DNA from: Patiriisocius_A hiemis
GTDB taxonomy: Bacteria > Bacteroidota > Bacteroidia > Flavobacteriales > Flavobacteriaceae
Assembly: GCF_031846325.1 (NCBI RefSeq)
Contig: NZ_JAVRHZ010000007.1
Span: 113,295-177,294, forward strand
Reading direction: 5' to 3'
Length of the DNA: 64,000 nucleotides
Shown here piece after piece: positions 27,677 to 36,642 of the stretch. Every line of letters begins with the position of its first letter. The first letter of the stretch is position 1. The position numbers and the translations under genes are program-made. The notes beneath the pieces are model-generated. The model was given only the letters and a program-made list of their open reading frames with translations, made no database searches and was not told the DNA's origin.

Positions 27677-28437
27677 GATATGCATTTGCAGGTGATAGAG
27701 ATATAAGTATTAAGATTTTAAAGTGTTTGTTAATTAGGGGACATAGGCCCTTAGCTTTATTTGTAGTAAATGGCCAAAATGCCTCTCATAGTGAAGAATT
27801 AGTGAGACTAACAGACCTTGAAAAAGACTTAGTTTTTTATGGTAAAGAATTTACATATCCTAATAACCTAGAAAAACTAAAGTCACTAAACTTAGACTAT
27901 ATTTTCGGAATACATTTTCCATACATAATTCCAGAGAATGTTTTAAAAATTCCTAAAATTGGATTTCTTAATCTTCACCCTGCCTTTTTACCTTATAATA
28001 AAGGGTGGCATACACCTTCTTGGTCAATTTTACAAAGAACACCCTATGGTGCTACTTTGCATTTTATGGCTTCAGAGCTTGATAAAGGAGATATAATACA
28101 TCAAAAGCAAATTGAAATATTGCCAACAGATACAGCAGATAAGCTTTATAAACGTACTTTAGCATTAGAAGAAGAAGTGTTTGTGGAAGCTATTCCAATG
28201 CTTGAAAATTTAAAACCAACTAGAGACCTACAAATAAAGGATGGGACATCCCATAATAAAAAGGATCTTAAAAAAATTCAAAAAATAAATCTTTCAGATA
28301 AAGTAACTTTCCAAGAAGCAATAGATTTCTTTAGAGCCTTAACAACAAATGATATTAGTGAAGCTGCTTATTTTGAAATAGGAGAAGAAAAGTTTGCTGT
28401 CCAAATAGATATAAAGAAACTCAATAATGAAAAATAA
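27673..28437 (+). CDS. Formyltransferase family protein, probable sugar N-formyltransferase
   Basis: 254 residues with the N10-formyl-THF transferase fold of methionyl-tRNA formyltransferase. The catalytic set Asn100, His102 (NLHP) and Asp140 (DKGD) is visible. It is shorter than Fmt and lies among sugar-nucleotide genes, so it more likely formylates the 4-amino group of a UDP-4-amino-4,6-dideoxy sugar. ATG 27673 is chosen because it gives an ATGA overlap and starts at the Rossmann strand MRYAFAGD. It overlaps the aminotransferase by 11 bp. Confidence 0.86.
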   Translation: MRYAFAGDRDISIKILKCLLIRGHRPLALFVVNGQNASHSEELVRLTDLEKDLVFYGKEFTYPNNLEKLKSLNLDYIFGIHFPYIIPENVLKIPKIGFLNLHPAFLPYNKGWHTPSWSILQRTPYGATLHFMASELDKGDIIHQKQIEILPTDTADKLYKRTLALEEEVFVEAIPMLENLKPTRDLQIKDGTSHNKKDLKKIQKINLSDKVTFQEAIDFFRALTTNDISEAAYFEIGEEKFAVQIDIKKLNNEK

Positions 28438-29569
28438 GATTTACTTATCCTCTCCTCACATGGGAGGTAGTGAGCGTAATTATGTTACTAATGCTTTTGA
28501 CACTAATTGGATTGCTCCACTAGGTCCTAATGTGACTGGTTTTGAAAAAGATATAGAAACTTATTTAGGCAACAAAAGTAATGTAGCAGCATTAAGTTCA
28601 GGTACAGCAGCAATCCATTTGGCATTAATTTTATTAGATGTTTCAAAAGGGGACGAAGTTATTTGCCAAAGCATGACATTTTCGGCATCTGCAAACCCAA
28701 TTGTTTATCAGGGCGCTACTCCTATTTTTGTGGATAGTGAGCCAGAAACATGGAATATTTGTCCTTTACACCTTGAAGAAGCTATTAAAGATCGAATAAA
28801 AAACGGTAAAAAACCAAAAGCAATTATAGCAGTACATCTTTATGGAATGCCTTATAAAGTTGATGAGGTAATTGCAATATCAAAAAAATACGAGATTCCA
28901 ATTATAGAAGACTCAGCAGAAGCGCTAGGAAGCACTTATAAGAGTCAAAACTGCGGAACGTTTGGAGATATAGGAGTGCTTTCTTTTAATGGAAATAAAA
29001 TTATTACTACTTCGGGAGGAGGTGCTTTAGTAACTAAGAATCCAGATGTTAAACAGAAGGCCATATTTTTGGCTACTCAGGCTAGAGATACTGCACCACA
29101 TTATCAGCATAGTGAAATAGGCTATAATTATAGATTAAGTAATATTTGTGCAGGAATCGGAAGAGGACAAATGGAGGTGTTAGACAATCATATTTCACTT
29201 AGAAGACAAATGAACGCTTTTTATCAAGAAATCTTTCATGATATAGAAGGTGTTTCTGTTTTTACTGAAAAAAGTAAAGACCTATTCTCAAACCATTGGC
29301 TCACGTGTATTTTAATAAACCAACAAAAAATAGGATTTTCACCAAGCGATTTACGCATTCATTTGGCTAGTCTTCAAATAGAATCTAGACCTTTATGGAA
29401 GCCCATGCATTTACAACCAGTATATAAAGAAGCACCATATTATGGGAAAAACATATCAGAAAAACTGTTTGCTACTGGGTTATGTCTACCTTCTGGCTCC
29501 AACTTAACCAATGAAGGAAAAAATAGAATTAAAATTGGTATTCAAGATTTTTTAAATAAGTATCTTTAA
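28427..29569 (+). CDS. DegT/DnrJ-type sugar aminotransferase (PglE-like)
   Basis: PLP-dependent transaminase, 380 residues. The internal aldimine Lys191 (SFNGNK), PLP-binding Asp162 (EDSAEALGS) and SSGTAAIHLAL phosphate loop are clear. The start KIYLSSPHMGGSE is like PglE-type enzymes, which convert UDP-4-keto-6-deoxy-GlcNAc to the 4-amino sugar using glutamate. The dehydratase downstream and formyltransferase upstream supply the steps before and after. Confidence 0.92.
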   Translation: MKNKIYLSSPHMGGSERNYVTNAFDTNWIAPLGPNVTGFEKDIETYLGNKSNVAALSSGTAAIHLALILLDVSKGDEVICQSMTFSASANPIVYQGATPIFVDSEPETWNICPLHLEEAIKDRIKNGKKPKAIIAVHLYGMPYKVDEVIAISKKYEIPIIEDSAEALGSTYKSQNCGTFGDIGVLSFNGNKIITTSGGGALVTKNPDVKQKAIFLATQARDTAPHYQHSEIGYNYRLSNICAGIGRGQMEVLDNHISLRRQMNAFYQEIFHDIEGVSVFTEKSKDLFSNHWLTCILINQQKIGFSPSDLRIHLASLQIESRPLWKPMHLQPVYKEAPYYGKNISEKLFATGLCLPSGSNLTNEGKNRIKIGIQDFLNKYL

Positions 29570-29583
29570 ACTAAAAAATACTG

Positions 29584-31521
29584 TTGAAACTTCCTCAAAA
29601 AATATTTAAACACCTTTCTAAAGGTGATAATAGGTTAGAGTTACTTAACCAAAACTATCTTCCAAGGTGGGTTGTTGTATTAATTGATGTTTTATTAGTT
29701 ACTACTTCTATGGTAGTTGTGTATTTGGTTTTATTAAATACACCATTGAAATTTTACGATGTATTTTCGCTGCCTCTTCAAGGATTACTAGCACTTCTTG
29801 TAAACTGTATAGGTTTTTTTCTATTTAAAACTTATTCCGGAATTATAAGGCATTCAACATTTACAGATATAATAAAAGTTGCATTTGCATCTTTTTCTAC
29901 AGGGGCTATTCTTATCTTACTCAATATTTTTATTGAGCAAGTCCAAGATCAAAGAATATTTTTGACAACTTCAATTATACTATATGCCTTTTTATCTTTT
30001 ACTAGTATGATTCTTTTTAGAATTGGTGTAAAAGAAAGCTATCAGCTTTTATTAAAAACTTCAGATTCGAGCTCAAAAAAGAAAGTTGCCATTATCGGAA
30101 TTGACGACCACACCATAGCTCTCGGTAAGGCACTTACCACAGAGGTTAACTCCAACTACGAGTTAATGGGGTTTCTTACAAAAAAAATTACTTCAAGTAG
30201 TTATGAAATTGTAGGAAAGCCAGTAATTTCTATCAAAAACTCTATAGAAGAAGCGTTAGAAAGGATGAGGGTGAATAGTATTATTATTGCTAGTGATTCT
30301 ATTTCAGGAAAAGAAAAAAATGAAATTGTAGAAGTTTGTTTAGAAAAAAATATAGAGGTGCTTAATGTCCCTAACATTCAAACTTGGAAAAGTAAGGCAG
30401 ATATCAAAAACTTTATAAAGCCTATTCAAATTGAAGACTTATTGGATAGAGCGTCTATTTCTCTTGATACTGAAAAAATAGAAAATCACCTTCAAGGTAA
30501 AACAATTCTAGTAACCGGAGGGGCAGGCTCTATTGGCAGCGAGATTGTAAAGCAAATAGCAAAATTTTCACCAGAGTTAATCGTTGTTTTAGATCAAGCC
30601 GAAAGTGCCTTACATGAATTGGACATTTATCTTTCACAAAATTTACCACAACTAAACTTTATTACAGAACTCGCAGATGTAAGTAATATGTATAGAATGG
30701 GCTTACTGTTTAAAAAATACAACTTTAACTTGGTGTATCATGCAGCTGCTTATAAGCATGTACCTCTTATTGAAAGAAACCCTCACGAAGCAATTTATGT
30801 TAATATACTTGGAACAGTTAATCTTTCTATTTTATCAACTAGTTATGATGTAGAAAAATTTGTAATGATCTCTACAGATAAAGCTGTAAACCCAACCAAT
30901 GTAATGGGTGCTTCAAAACGTGCTGCCGAGATTTATGTACAATCACTTCAAAATGAAAAAGGAGTTAATACAAAGTTTATTACAACCAGGTTTGGTAATG
31001 TTTTAGGATCTAATGGTTCTGTGATTCCACATTTTAAAAAACAAATTTCTCAAGGAGGTCCAGTAACTGTTACTCATAAAAATATTATTCGTTATTTTAT
31101 GACAATTCCAGAAGCATGCCAATTAGTTTTGCAAGCTGGCACAATGGGAAATGGTGGAGAGATTTATGTTTTTGACATGGGTAAACCTAAAAAAATTCTT
31201 GATTTAGCAGAGAAAATGATTAGACTTTCAGGCTTTGAACCATATAGTGATATAGATATAAAAATTACAGGATTACGTCCTGGCGAAAAGCTATACGAAG
31301 AGTTACTAACTGATTCCTCTAAAGTGCAACCCACATATCATCCTAAAATTATGATTGCAAAAGTTGCAGCCGAAGAGTTTTCTGAAACTAAAAAAAGTAT
31401 AAAAAATATTATTAAAGCGGCTACTAGAAAAGAAGACGCGCAGGTTGTAAAATTACTCAAGAAAATAGTTCCAGAGTATAAAAGCGAAAATTCGAAATTT
31501 GTAAAGTTAGACGATAATTAA
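29584..31521 (+). CDS. PglF/CapD-type membrane nucleotide-sugar 4,6-dehydratase
   Basis: 645 residues. Four membrane helices (about 25-145) precede a CoA-binding-like Rossmann domain (about 160-270) and the catalytic SDR domain, with NAD motif GGAGSIGSE (312-320). A TDK triad (431-433) stands where ordinary SDR enzymes have a catalytic Tyr, as in PglF/FlaA1. It converts UDP-GlcNAc to UDP-4-keto-6-deoxy sugar. The start appears to be TTG at 29584. It is the last biosynthetic gene before the export genes. Confidence 0.92.
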   Translation: MKLPQKIFKHLSKGDNRLELLNQNYLPRWVVVLIDVLLVTTSMVVVYLVLLNTPLKFYDVFSLPLQGLLALLVNCIGFFLFKTYSGIIRHSTFTDIIKVAFASFSTGAILILLNIFIEQVQDQRIFLTTSIILYAFLSFTSMILFRIGVKESYQLLLKTSDSSSKKKVAIIGIDDHTIALGKALTTEVNSNYELMGFLTKKITSSSYEIVGKPVISIKNSIEEALERMRVNSIIIASDSISGKEKNEIVEVCLEKNIEVLNVPNIQTWKSKADIKNFIKPIQIEDLLDRASISLDTEKIENHLQGKTILVTGGAGSIGSEIVKQIAKFSPELIVVLDQAESALHELDIYLSQNLPQLNFITELADVSNMYRMGLLFKKYNFNLVYHAAAYKHVPLIERNPHEAIYVNILGTVNLSILSTSYDVEKFVMISTDKAVNPTNVMGASKRAAEIYVQSLQNEKGVNTKFITTRFGNVLGSNGSVIPHFKKQISQGGPVTVTHKNIIRYFMTIPEACQLVLQAGTMGNGGEIYVFDMGKPKKILDLAEKMIRLSGFEPYSDIDIKITGLRPGEKLYEELLTDSSKVQPTYHPKIMIAKVAAEEFSETKKSIKNIIKAATRKEDAQVVKLLKKIVPEYKSENSKFVKLDDN

Positions 31522-31544
31522 AATAAAAAGGTTTACAATAAACT

Positions 31545-31552
31545 TATATTTG
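31545..31552 (+). promoter_or_regulatory. Candidate internal promoter before wza
   Basis: TATATTTG lies in the largest gap of the operon (38 bp), only 7 nt before the wza ATG. It could give separate expression of wza-wzc-wzi from an almost leaderless transcript. No -33 TTG is evident. Confidence 0.4.
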
Positions 31553-31559
31553 CAAGTGT

Positions 31560-32336
31560 ATGAAAATAATTAAAATTGTATCCATAATATTTCTTGCCTT
31601 AGTAAGTAGTTGCGTTCCTAGAAAAGATATTGCTTATTTTCAAAATATAGAATCTTTGGCAGCAACTCAAAACAAGGAAGTAACAAGTATTACAATACAG
31701 CCAAGTGATTTATTATCTATTGTTGTTTCTGCTAGAAATATAGAAGCAGCAAGACCCTTTAACCTTCTAGTAGAAACAAGACCTACCTCTAATGACCTTG
31801 CCGCTTTAAACCTAAATAATTTTCAGCAGCAGCCTTATTTAGTTTCTGAAGCTGGGACTATAATTTTTCCAGAATTAGGTGAAATTGAAGTAAAAGATCT
31901 TAGCATTACACAGCTTAATGCAAAGCTCACAAACCTTTTAAAAACATACCTCAAAGAGCCAGTAGTATCTATTAGGTTACTCAATTTTCAAGTTAGTGTA
32001 CTTGGGGAAGTTACTAGACCTGGTACTTTTCCAGTTGTTAACGAGCGGCTTTCACTCCCAGCTGCACTTGGTTTAGCAGGAGATTTAACTATTTATGGTC
32101 AGCGTGACAATATACTTGTCCTTAGAGAAAAAGATGGAAAAAAAGTATATAAGTATGTAGATATTACAGATGCAAGTTTTATCAATTCAGACTACTATTA
32201 CTTACAACAAAATGACATCGTGTACGTTGAGCCTAACAATGCACAAAGACAAAGTTCAAGCTTTAATAGAAACTCATCAATTTACGTAGGTATTGCGTCC
32301 CTGTTAGTTTCAGTTTTGGTTTTAATATTTAGATAA
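31560..32336 (+). CDS. wza: Wza-like polysaccharide export lipoprotein
   Basis: 258 residues. The lipobox ends at Cys18 (VSSC). A Poly_export domain (about 40-130, LSIVVSARN and FPELGEIEV) is followed by an SLBB domain (about 140-225, VSVLGEVTRPGTFPV). A C-terminal hydrophobic helix (about 238-257) ends the protein, a form common in Bacteroidota. It forms the outer-membrane or periplasmic export channel with Wzc. Confidence 0.93.
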   Translation: MKIIKIVSIIFLALVSSCVPRKDIAYFQNIESLAATQNKEVTSITIQPSDLLSIVVSARNIEAARPFNLLVETRPTSNDLAALNLNNFQQQPYLVSEAGTIIFPELGEIEVKDLSITQLNAKLTNLLKTYLKEPVVSIRLLNFQVSVLGEVTRPGTFPVVNERLSLPAALGLAGDLTIYGQRDNILVLREKDGKKVYKYVDITDASFINSDYYYLQQNDIVYVEPNNAQRQSSSFNRNSSIYVGIASLLVSVLVLIFR

Positions 32337-32339
32337 ATT

Positions 32340-34691
32340 ATGTCGCAATCCAAGCAAATACAACAAACTGAGCCTACACTTAAAGAACAAGTTGGTAGAT
32401 ATACACGCTACTGGCCTTGGTTTATACTTACAATGCTTTTTGCTGTGATTGCTGCTTTTACTTTTTTACGATATTCCACAGCTATCTATGAAAGTGAGAC
32501 AACAATATTAATTAAAGATGAACAAAACAGCTCGCTCTCTGAGCTAGCAGCTTTTCAAGATTTAGGTTTAGCAGGAGGGTTAAACTCTGCTAGTTTTGAA
32601 AATGAAATCCAGATTTTAAAATCAAAATCTTTGATTGAAAGAGTTGTAGAAAGACTAGATTTAAACATACGTTATTTTAAGGATGGGAATGTAAAAGATT
32701 CAGAGTTATTTGACAATAAACCTTTTTCTGTAAATATCCTTACACCCAATAATGAAATTTCATACCCTATCAAAGAATTCTTTGTTCAATTACTTCCTGA
32801 TGAAAGCTTTGCAATATTTTCTGAAAATCAAGAAAAAGCAAATTACAAATATGGGGACATTATAAAAATGCCTTTTGGAGATATTATTATTAATAAAGAG
32901 TTGGTAGATAATAATCGCTTTAAAGAAAATGACACATATAGAATTAAAGTCCAAAATCTAGAAAACCTAGTAATTTCATTAAGAAATACAATTAGTGTCT
33001 CTAGAGTAAGTAAGTTTGCTAGTGTTTTAAAGATATCTTTAGCAACTCCTACCCCAGAAAAATCTGAAGCTATATTAAATGCTTTAGTAATATTATACAA
33101 TGAAGATGCAGTAAATGATAGAAACCTTGTTTCAAATAATACTGCAAATTTTATTGAAAAAAGATTAGCTATAATCACTAAAGAGTTAGACTCTGTAGAA
33201 AGTGATAAAGTGATCTTTAAAGAGGACCAAAACCTTACTAATATTGAAGCCGAAGGCCAGTTGTTTATAGAAAATCTTTCTGAATTCAATAAGAAAAGAG
33301 CAGAAGTAGATACACAAATACAGCTTGTGAATTCTGTAAAATCCTATATGCAATCTGCTGACACCTATGCGTTACTCCCGTCTAATATTGGTATTAAAGA
33401 GGTACAGTTAGCAAGTTTAATAGAGAACTATAATACATTGCTTTTGCAAAGACAGAAACTGCTTTCTTCTTCTACAGAAGCTAATCCTGTAGTACAAACC
33501 TTAAATAGTCAAGTAGCTGAATTAAGAAATACTATTACAAAAAACCTCACAAGTTTAGAGCAATCTTTAGCAATACAAAGTAGAAAACTAAATACCCAAG
33601 GAGGACAAATAAACTCTGAAATTTCTGAAATTCCTTCCTTAGAAAAAGGGTTGCGTGATATTATACGGCAACAAGAGATTAAGGAAACTTTATACCTTTA
33701 CTTGCTTCAAAAGAGAGAAGAAACAGCAATATCACTTGCAGTAACAACTCCAAAAGCAAAAATTATTGATACCGCATATACAAAAGTTGCTCCTGTATTT
33801 CCTAAAAAACTTTTAATCTACGGGATTTCACTAGTATTAGGTTTTATTTTTCCTATTGGTGTTATTTATGGTAAGGACTTATTCAATACTAAAGTTTCAA
33901 ATAGAAAAGATATTACAAATGTGATTCCTTCATTTTCAATTATTGGAGAAATTCCAAGACTTAAAAAGGGTGATTCTGAGTTAGTAGGTGTTAATGATAG
34001 AAGTATGCTTGCAGAAGCTTTTCGTATACTTCGTACCAATTTGCAGTATTTATTTGTTAATAAACCTGAAGGCAAGAAAAAAATATTTGTGACGTCTACT
34101 ATAAAAGGCGAAGGGAAAACCTTTGTGGCATTCAATCTTGCCCTCACATTAGCTTTAACAGGTAAAAAAGTTGTACTTGTTGGTGCAGATATTAGAAATC
34201 CTCAATTACATAGATATATTAAAAATAAAACTACCTCTCACAAAGGACTTACTGAATATATTGTTGACGACTCTATTACTGCAAATTCTTTAACTATAAA
34301 GAGTGAAAGTTACGATAATCTAGATATAATTTTATCTGGAACAATACCTCCAAACCCTGCAGAGTTATTAATGCAAGATCGCACAAGTCAATTTTTTAAT
34401 GAGCTTAATGATTCTTACGATTACATTATTGTAGATACTGCTCCTTCAATGCTTGTAACAGACACCTTATTAATTAATAAGTTAGCAGATATAACTTTAT
34501 ATGTTTTTAGAGCAGGTTATACTGATAAAGACTTATTAGAGTATTGTAAAGATGTAACTAGTCAAGGTAAATTAACTAATGTTTCTGGTGTATTAAATAA
34601 CGTAGATATCAATAACTTTGGTTATGGTAATAAATATGGATATAGCTATACAACAGATAAAATTCCTTGGTACAAGAGGTTCTTAAGCTAA
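32340..34691 (+). CDS. wzc: Wzc-type chain-length regulator with tyrosine kinase
   Basis: 783 residues. The Wzz domain has membrane helices near 30-50 and 495-515, a periplasmic coiled coil between them, and a C-terminal cytoplasmic BY-kinase. The kinase shows Walker A KGEGKT (589-594), an A' motif VLVGADIRNP in which Gly-Ala replaces the usual Asp-Ala, and Walker B YIIVDTAPS. A tail cluster of five tyrosines in the last ~25 residues would be the autophosphorylation sites that control polymer length and export. Its stop overlaps the wzi start (TAATG). Confidence 0.94.
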   Translation: MSQSKQIQQTEPTLKEQVGRYTRYWPWFILTMLFAVIAAFTFLRYSTAIYESETTILIKDEQNSSLSELAAFQDLGLAGGLNSASFENEIQILKSKSLIERVVERLDLNIRYFKDGNVKDSELFDNKPFSVNILTPNNEISYPIKEFFVQLLPDESFAIFSENQEKANYKYGDIIKMPFGDIIINKELVDNNRFKENDTYRIKVQNLENLVISLRNTISVSRVSKFASVLKISLATPTPEKSEAILNALVILYNEDAVNDRNLVSNNTANFIEKRLAIITKELDSVESDKVIFKEDQNLTNIEAEGQLFIENLSEFNKKRAEVDTQIQLVNSVKSYMQSADTYALLPSNIGIKEVQLASLIENYNTLLLQRQKLLSSSTEANPVVQTLNSQVAELRNTITKNLTSLEQSLAIQSRKLNTQGGQINSEISEIPSLEKGLRDIIRQQEIKETLYLYLLQKREETAISLAVTTPKAKIIDTAYTKVAPVFPKKLLIYGISLVLGFIFPIGVIYGKDLFNTKVSNRKDITNVIPSFSIIGEIPRLKKGDSELVGVNDRSMLAEAFRILRTNLQYLFVNKPEGKKKIFVTSTIKGEGKTFVAFNLALTLALTGKKVVLVGADIRNPQLHRYIKNKTTSHKGLTEYIVDDSITANSLTIKSESYDNLDIILSGTIPPNPAELLMQDRTSQFFNELNDSYDYIIVDTAPSMLVTDTLLINKLADITLYVFRAGYTDKDLLEYCKDVTSQGKLTNVSGVLNNVDINNFGYGNKYGYSYTTDKIPWYKRFLS

Positions 34692-36040
34692 TGAGGTTTT
34701 GTGTTTTACTTTTATATCTTTTAGGTAACATCTTTACAGTTTTTTCTCAACAACTTAAAGTAGTTGGAGAAATAGAAATTGGGGGTTTATATGCTAATCA
34801 AGACAACCTCCCTTTTTGGATGTACACCAATACTTCTAACACAGTTTCTCCACTTACAAATGCTGTCTTGCAAGGCTCTATTGCAGTATCTTATAATCTA
34901 ACAAATACCTCTAGCATTGAAGCTGGTTCAACGCTTTTATTAAGGGATGGCTTTAATGATAATTTTCAGCGAAGAGATTTATATTTAAAATTTGAAAATA
35001 ATTGGGTTAAAGCAATTTTAGGTTCTAAAAAAGTAGAAGAAAGACTTGATGGATTGTCCAGTACAAATCAGAATTTTTTATGGTCTAATAACTCTAGGCC
35101 TCTTCCAGGATTATTAATAGAAGCACCCATTCCTTTAAAATTATCAAATAGCATAGGTTTAGACTGGGGTATTGCTCATTACCAGCTTAACGATAATCGT
35201 TTTGTTAAAGATACTCGTGTTCACTACAAACATCTTGGAGCTATTTTTTCTTTAAATGAAACCAATAAAATTACAGCCAGAATACAACATTTTGCACAAT
35301 GGGGAGGAAACTCTCCAGAGTTTGGAAAATTAGAAGATGACTTTAATGCATTTGTTGATGTTTTCTTTGCAAAGCGTTCTCAAGAAAATAGTTTAGAAGG
35401 AGAGAGTCGTAATGCTTTAGGAAACCATCTTGGAACCTATTTTTTAGAATATGAATTCTCAACAGGGTTGGGTATATTTAAACTCTATCACGAACACCCT
35501 TTTGAAGATGGCTCTGGAACGCGCTTAGCTAATTTTCCAGATGGTATATGGGGTGTGTATTTAAAAACAAAACAAAGTAATATTTTTTCTGCTGTATTAT
35601 ATGAGTATATAACCACCCAAAACCAAAGTGGCACAACAGGATTTAGCGGAAAAGATAATTATTTTAATAATATGATATATAAATCTGGGTGGACTTATGA
35701 TTCAACCATTATTGGTCTTCCTTTTTTTGTTTTTGATTCTTCTATTGTTAATAATGAGAATGAAAGAAATCCAGTAGTTATAAATAGCATTTCTGCGCAT
35801 CACTTCGCTGTAAAAGGATTTATAGGAAAATTTAATTATGAAGCTAAAGCAAGCTATGTTGAAAGACTTGGAACTGTTTTCAATCCTTTAGATAGATCAT
35901 TAAAAGATGTCCATTCTTATAGTTCAATTTCAAGAAATTTCAAGGATATAGGCACCTTTATACTACAGGTTGGACTAGACTTTGGTAATAGTAGTGATAC
36001 TAATATAGGGGGAGGAATTACTTATAAGTACAGTTTTTAA
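34691..36040 (+). CDS. wzi: Wzi-like capsule assembly outer-membrane protein
   Basis: 449 residues with a signal peptide (residues 1-20, ending VFSQ), then amphipathic beta strands of a Wzi-type 18-strand barrel. Family-like features are NLPFWMYTN near the N-terminus, LLRDG, SRPLPGLLIEAP and the closing KYSF. Wzi attaches capsular polysaccharide to the cell surface. ATG 34691, which overlaps the wzc stop, is preferred to an upstream in-frame start at 34667 inside wzc. Last gene of the operon. Confidence 0.88.
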   Translation: MRFCVLLLYLLGNIFTVFSQQLKVVGEIEIGGLYANQDNLPFWMYTNTSNTVSPLTNAVLQGSIAVSYNLTNTSSIEAGSTLLLRDGFNDNFQRRDLYLKFENNWVKAILGSKKVEERLDGLSSTNQNFLWSNNSRPLPGLLIEAPIPLKLSNSIGLDWGIAHYQLNDNRFVKDTRVHYKHLGAIFSLNETNKITARIQHFAQWGGNSPEFGKLEDDFNAFVDVFFAKRSQENSLEGESRNALGNHLGTYFLEYEFSTGLGIFKLYHEHPFEDGSGTRLANFPDGIWGVYLKTKQSNIFSAVLYEYITTQNQSGTTGFSGKDNYFNNMIYKSGWTYDSTIIGLPFFVFDSSIVNNENERNPVVINSISAHHFAVKGFIGKFNYEAKASYVERLGTVFNPLDRSLKDVHSYSSISRNFKDIGTFILQVGLDFGNSSDTNIGGGITYKYSF

Positions 36041-36046
36041 AAATAA

Positions 36047-36075
36047 AAAAGCCCGAAAAAAATGCTCGGGCTTTT
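36047..36075. terminator. Bidirectional Rho-independent terminator
   Basis: Inverted repeat AAAAGCCCGA (36047-36056) / TCGGGCTTTT (36066-36075), flanked by A and T runs, between the convergent wzi and FKBP genes. It should end the capsule operon and, on the other strand, the FKBP gene. Confidence 0.9.
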
Positions 36076-36095
36076 CAAAATAATATTAATTGTAC

Positions 36096-36524
36096 TTACT
36101 TTATTGCAACAAGTTCCAAATCAAAAGTAAGGTCATGTCCGGCTAAAGGATGATTTGCATCTACAATAATATGATCATCTTTTACCTCTGTTACACGTAG
36201 TTGTCTTTCTGTACCATCTGGGTTTTTTGCCATAAGTCCCATACCTACTTCTGGCTTTATTTCTTGTGGTAAATTATCTTTAGGAACAGACTGAAACAAT
36301 TCTTTTTGAACTTCTCCATACGCTTCTTGCTTTGGGATAGTAATTGTTTTCTTTTCACTTACTTTCATGTCCAAAAGTCCTTTCTCAAAACCAGGAATTA
36401 ATGCTCCTTGTCCTAAAGTAATTTCTAGTGGTTCTCTCTCCACAGAACTATCAAAAACTTGTCCGTTACCTAGTTTTCCTGTGTAATGTACTTGTACAGT
36501 ATCATTATTTTTTACTTGACTCAT
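36096..36524 (-). CDS. FKBP-type peptidyl-prolyl isomerase, SlyD-like
   Basis: 142 residues. The N-terminal FKBP strand set VQVHYTGKLGNGQVFDSS and FEKGLLDMKVSEKKTI frame an inserted-flap region (about 65-120), as in SlyD/FkpB-type chaperone isomerases. It lacks the His-rich metal tail. There is no signal peptide, so it is cytoplasmic. ATG 36524 is my choice; an in-frame ATG at 36539 would add five residues and is also possible. Confidence 0.9.
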   Translation of the reverse strand: MSQVKNNDTVQVHYTGKLGNGQVFDSSVEREPLEITLGQGALIPGFEKGLLDMKVSEKKTITIPKQEAYGEVQKELFQSVPKDNLPQEIKPEVGMGLMAKNPDGTERQLRVTEVKDDHIIVDANHPLAGHDLTFDLELVAIK

Positions 36525-36549
36525 ACTATTGTTTTTCAAATTTAAGATG

Positions 36550-36557
36550 CAAAGGTA
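36550..36557 (-). promoter_or_regulatory. FKBP gene promoter (-33/-7)
   Basis: Minus strand TACCTTTG (-7) with TTTG (36577-36580) 19 nt upstream: a full Bacteroidota promoter match just before the FKBP start. Confidence 0.65.
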
Positions 36558-36642
36558 TAAGTAGTGTATAGAACGCCAAAAGTATTCTGTATTAATCCTT
36601 TAGATTGTGAAAACCTTAACAATTAATTGTTAATTATCGATT

